A stretch of DNA of 64,000 bases from Cylicocyclus nassatus (Eukaryota; Nematoda; Chromadorea; Rhabditida; Strongylidae): the NCBI GenBank assembly GCA_958299035.1, contig CATQJL010000001.1:11135817-11199816 (forward strand), in the 5' to 3' direction. Below are positions 60,338 through 64,000 of the stretch, in pieces. Numbering within the stretch: position 1 is the first letter of the stretch; every line of letters begins with the position of its first letter. Position numbers and translations under genes: made by a program. The notes below the pieces were generated by a model. That model searched no databases, had not been told where the DNA came from, and saw only the letters and a program-made list of their open reading frames with translations.

Positions 60338-63300
60338 CTGCTCAACCTGATATTGTGATCTTATTCCAACCGCAGCTAATTCAATGATTTCTCCGATAGT
60401 GATACGCTCAGGCATCAACCTAAGCCGACATTGAAATCATCGGAAGTCGTTGTTTAAGGCACTATTTTTCACCAACCCGTCATATATATCGTTCCATCGT
60501 TCAAGTACAAAGTTGAGCATGACTTCGCGACCTACTGGGTTCTTTTTGATGCTTCTAAAAATGGTAATGACGTCTTGGAGCCGCACATATGGCAACCTCC
60601 TTGTAACGGACAACAGCATGAGCCTAAAAGTCTCAGAGAAAGTTCCATAAAATTAGTCTCGATCTAGAAATTGAGGATACTACTTTTTTAGTGAAGGAGC
60701 ATGTCTGCTGCAGCCCAAAGCCTCCAGCAGTCTATCTTTTTCTATTTGTATTGTCTCAACTTCGCAAAGTTTTGATACCTGTAAACACAGAATGAAATTC
60801 GTTTTTGAAGGCATACTAACATATTAAGGTAAATGAGTTTAGTACCTTTTTGAAGGCTGTATCGTTCCCCTCTACAATTCCATAGCAATAAGTGTCGCGA
60901 CGAAGTGGAGCAACAATCCTTAAGGCTCAGTTGACTCATTTCTAGTTTGTCAATTTGAAAAAAAACTATAATAAAGCATGCAACACAATTACAAGGCATC
61001 ACTAACCTGACACATGTGCTTGCCTTCTCACCATTTTTACACGCCATGACTTCTTCATCAAATAATTTTTTGTAATTGGATCTACATTCTCTCGATCCAA
61101 GAGAACATACGGTGTTGATCACGTTCTCATAAAGAAGACTGCAATTTGAGAAAGAAGTACAGTCGGGTAGATTTAGCGGTAAATATAGTGTGCTTGCACA
61201 GAAGGTGAAGTGCGGTGAAATTTGCGCGTGACAGGAAGCCACGCCAGTACTGCGGGTACCTTGCGCGCGCAATTGGCCGGCGTCACAGTCGATACTATTT
61301 CTTCACGCGCAAATTTTACCGCATTTCACTTTCTGTGCAAGCACACTATATTTAGCGCTAAATCTACTCGACTGTATAAAAGCTTACGTGCTTCCATGAA
61401 AAAATATTTTAAACTTTCATACACCTGAAAAAATTTGTAACAATAGAAGCTTGCGGTTGGCGCTGATGCAAAGGCTTGGCGTGTAGTCTAAGGGTTTGAT
61501 TATATATCCTTATTTTGCCGCACTCCTCGTGACATAGACGTCGAAACTTATTTGAGCTACCCCAAGCCGCCTTATATAGCTAGCGGAGAAAATGTGTAGG
61601 CTCCTCGAATGTGTGCCACTCACTAACATGATGCAAAACAATTAGAACACCAAATTAGCACATACAAATCGATTAAAAAGGACTAGATATACAGATTAGG
61701 ACCACAACAGAAAGGTCACAAAAGCCCTGTCTTCACAATCAGATTCAGAGGCTATAAGACTTTTTGTCGTGAAAAAAGAGTAATGGACTGTCTCATAGAT
61801 TTCACCGTTCACAGGGTGGACCTGAGAGTACCATTCGATAGAGCAATTCCAGCTCCGGGAGACGGCGTCCAAACTTCTGCGCGGATCCCTATGAACTTTC
61901 TAGCCATAACTTGTAAAATTTTAGGCAGAAAACTTTTAGAAAGCAGGCATTTCGTACTTTGCTCTGCTATGTTTGTTCCTCAACTATTAGCCATGAGGAA
62001 AATGGAGCAACTACGCAACTGAATCTAGATGTGAAAAGCACATGCACACAGGGCAGCAAGCTCTTCAATGTACCTCAGTAACACGTAGAAGTTGTGATAA
62101 TAGGATACTCACTTGTGGGAAGTAATATCAAATTTGGAAAACATCCCAAAAATTTATTCAAAAGTAATTCTTGCTTCCTTCCCTCCCTCTCCCAAACAGA
62201 TTTGTCGTCTTTTCAATAGAAATTTTGAGTTGAATGGCTGACTACACAAACACTAATGTAATAGAGAGCTCAAAACTCGATCATAAAAGCATGCCCTTCT
62301 AAATATCCTAGTTCCCAAAATGCACGGTAGGCATCAAAAACAAAAAAGCAACAATATATTTCTTCCAGTCTAATGGCAGCACTGTAGTTTTACAGAAAAA
62401 CATTTAGAAGTAGAGCTAAGATTTGCTTATATTGCTTACGCTGCATACACTGGAAACGCTGCTAATCGCTTGCACCGGCAACATGACATAAACTGCTTTG
62501 TACGTAGTTCCAAAAGAAACTAGTTACAGTGATTCCACTGTTGTGCAGTTGGCAATGTGCTGAGCATATGCCGCGGAGTTTTTCCAAGTCCATGGATGTA
62601 TTATTACTACTTCCAACATGCATGCATGTTCGGAAATACCATGTGGACGAACATTGCAAATGGCGGGTGTTTGTATGTGCCAGCGGTTCCAATACTGCTG
62701 GATAAATATTTCGAGTTTTTTAACCTTAGATATTGTTTTTGATGCTCCTATTTTTCTTTCAAAACAAAGAGCAGTGTCTAAACCCTGGAAATGCGGCATA
62801 CATACAACCCAAATTGCGTGGGCAAGTATGCGAATCCAAAAACTAAATTTTGCGAAACTCTCGGATTTAGGACTTAAGAGCCTAGTAATACACGATCTGC
62901 CAGCACCGCTTCTACAACGGCATAACAAGCATGCAAAACTGAAGACATCTATCAGGTGTCAAAGAGAAAGGCAGTACGCGCGACAAGCTTAAATGCACAA
63001 GTCAACTGCCATTTTTTTTTCAAAATTTTGCCACCTCGTGAAAGCGAGACGCTCTCCTCTCCGCCACTCCTCCCCTTCCCTCAGTACGCCTGAATAATGC
63101 ACGGCTGAACAACATGTCTTGCAGAGCATTCAGAGTAAGAAGTAGCAAAGCAACAACATGGAGATGCTGCACAAATGCTTACTTCTTCAGGAACTTGCGC
63201 TCCTGTTTATAACTGCTTTCGAACTTGTTGAGATCTTTGCTCTTCTGATAAATAGGTTCCAGCAGTTTAAGCATAAATTGCTGCAAATGAGAGTCATAGT

Positions 63301-64000
63301 TTTCGGGATGACCGTGGAAAATGCTTACCTTGGCATACTTTGCCTCTTGTTCGTTGCCAAAGTATTGCAGTATATCTTCAAACCTAACAATTGCGGCTTT
63401 CCATGGCAAGAAATCCTACAAAGATGTTAGCCATAAATTGATCAATGATCCACATGTATGTTTCAACAGAGTCCATGAACACTGCATGGGCTCCACTTTG
63501 ATATATCATTTCAAGTTGTCACAAAATGTATACAAATATAGAGGTTGGCGCACACAGTTTTCATTCGCTCGGCTTGATTTCGATGAAAGCGAAAACTGGA
63601 GAAAGAATTAAGTTGTATGTGAGGTTACTGAAAGGTTTACTGAAAGGTACCTACCAACGTTGAGAAAAAGCCTTTTTCAGTTTAAAAATCTGCTAAGCTG
63701 CTAAGCATTTGATCAAAAAACTAGTGGCAGTGTTGACGAGTTGCCCATGCGCTCTATCAAATTTGGAGCAGTACATATTCGTTACTTTAGTGTTTAGAAA
63801 AACAAAGCATCGCATTAAAAAAGTTGATGGCATAAATAGATGGTGACTTGATTTTGTTACTACGTATAGGAAGGACTTCCTCACCTCTTCATCTTTCAAA
63901 TATCCAAGGAGAGAGAATATAGTATCATACGAAACCTTATTCAGAAGTGCTGCCGCAAATGCATCGCTGATGATTGCATTTCTTGTGAATATGTTAAATA
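60338..64000 (-). CDS. M1-family zinc aminopeptidase, C-terminal part (partial gene, 8 exons)
   Basis: Exons, in transcript order: 63885-64000 (cut by the window edge), 63329-63415, 63183-63280, 61007-61138, 60846-60918, 60684-60778, 60477-60623, 60338-60419. All splice phases agree and no stop occurs across the roughly 258 codons. Introns are 469, 48, 2044, 88, 67, 60 and 57 bp, with GT...AG ends. The product matches the helical C-terminal (ERAP1_C-like) domain of M1 aminopeptidases: DFLPWKAAIVRFEDIL, VCSLGSREC, RIVAPLRRDTYCYGIVEG, EKDRLLEALGCSR, NPVGREV and a final IRSQYQVEQ. These enzymes remove N-terminal residues from peptides at a zinc site (HEXXH) and are often membrane ectoenzymes. 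The GAMEN and HEXXH motifs would lie in exons beyond base 64000, so catalytic competence cannot be judged. Cysteines at the CSLGSREC, ACKNG and STCVR positions look like the conserved disulphide cysteines of secreted members. The 2-kb intron holds a 215-bp foldback MITE. The last coding exon is not settled. Confidence 0.9.
61160..61374. mobile_element. 215-bp foldback MITE (CAGTCGAGTAGATTTAGCG ends), copy 2
   Basis: TA-flanked, inverted ends, same length as copy 1. It lies in the 2-kb intron of the M1 gene, 19 bp upstream (in transcript sense) of the splice acceptor before exon 61007-61138, so it sits beside the polypyrimidine tract. Confidence 0.85.

Noticed and set aside
62462..62992. Coding exons on either strand between 62.4 and 63.0 kb
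   Set aside because: The M1 reading frame joins perfectly across 61139-63182, making this stretch intronic; the frames show no family motif.

Overview
This window looks like gene-poor, repeat-rich DNA from a nematode, probably a Rhabditida/Strongylida-type parasite such as a hookworm relative (inference). Evidence: very short introns (45-90 bp) mixed with long ones; splice acceptors of the TTTCAG/TTGCAG type; Tc1/mariner elements with TTAGGTTGG-type ends, like the mariners known from hookworms; CR1-type retrotransposon debris; and one 22-base stretch matching nematode spliced leader SL1 at 20 positions. No bacterial operons, rRNA, CRISPR array or intact transposase was seen.

Genes. The best-supported gene is on the minus strand at the right edge (about 60.3-64.0 kb): eight exons with matching splice phases encode the C-terminal (ERAP1_C-like) part of an M1 zinc aminopeptidase, and its catalytic half lies beyond the window. 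A second minus-strand gene, of unknown family, ends at 54161 and has three phase-consistent exons. Plus-strand exon pairs at 36.06-36.65 kb and 42.15-42.41 kb, and a terminal exon at 51.6 kb, are good exon candidates without firm identity. Two hydrophobic exon candidates lie at about 19.1 and 56.2 kb. Most other open frames are short, intronic, or inside repeats.

Repeats dominate. From left to right: degenerate mariner fragments, a Helitron copy and a GC-rich MITE (4-6 kb); stacked palindromes (8.3-11.5 kb) with a mariner in the exact centre of one and an inverted duplication that breaks inside another; CAGGGTGTCCC elements (13.7 and 27.4 kb); paired 215-bp foldbacks (17.7 and 61.2 kb); nested mariners (25.6-27.1 kb); a palindrome carrying tRNA-like promoter boxes (27.15-28.67 kb); TTAA-flanked piggyBac-like MITEs (28.7 and 41.3 kb); a CR1 fragment (30.4 kb); a mariner holding a Helitron (38.9-40.3 kb); a Helitron split by a mariner near its 5' end (43.9-45.2 kb); and two Helitron copies head to tail with no spacer (46.2-48.4 kb), one with an exact 120-bp internal tandem repeat.

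The genes do not form an operon that I can see. The main biological story is repeated nesting of non-autonomous DNA transposons, often in or near the centres of hairpins, around a few split genes whose introns have absorbed MITEs close to splice sites.
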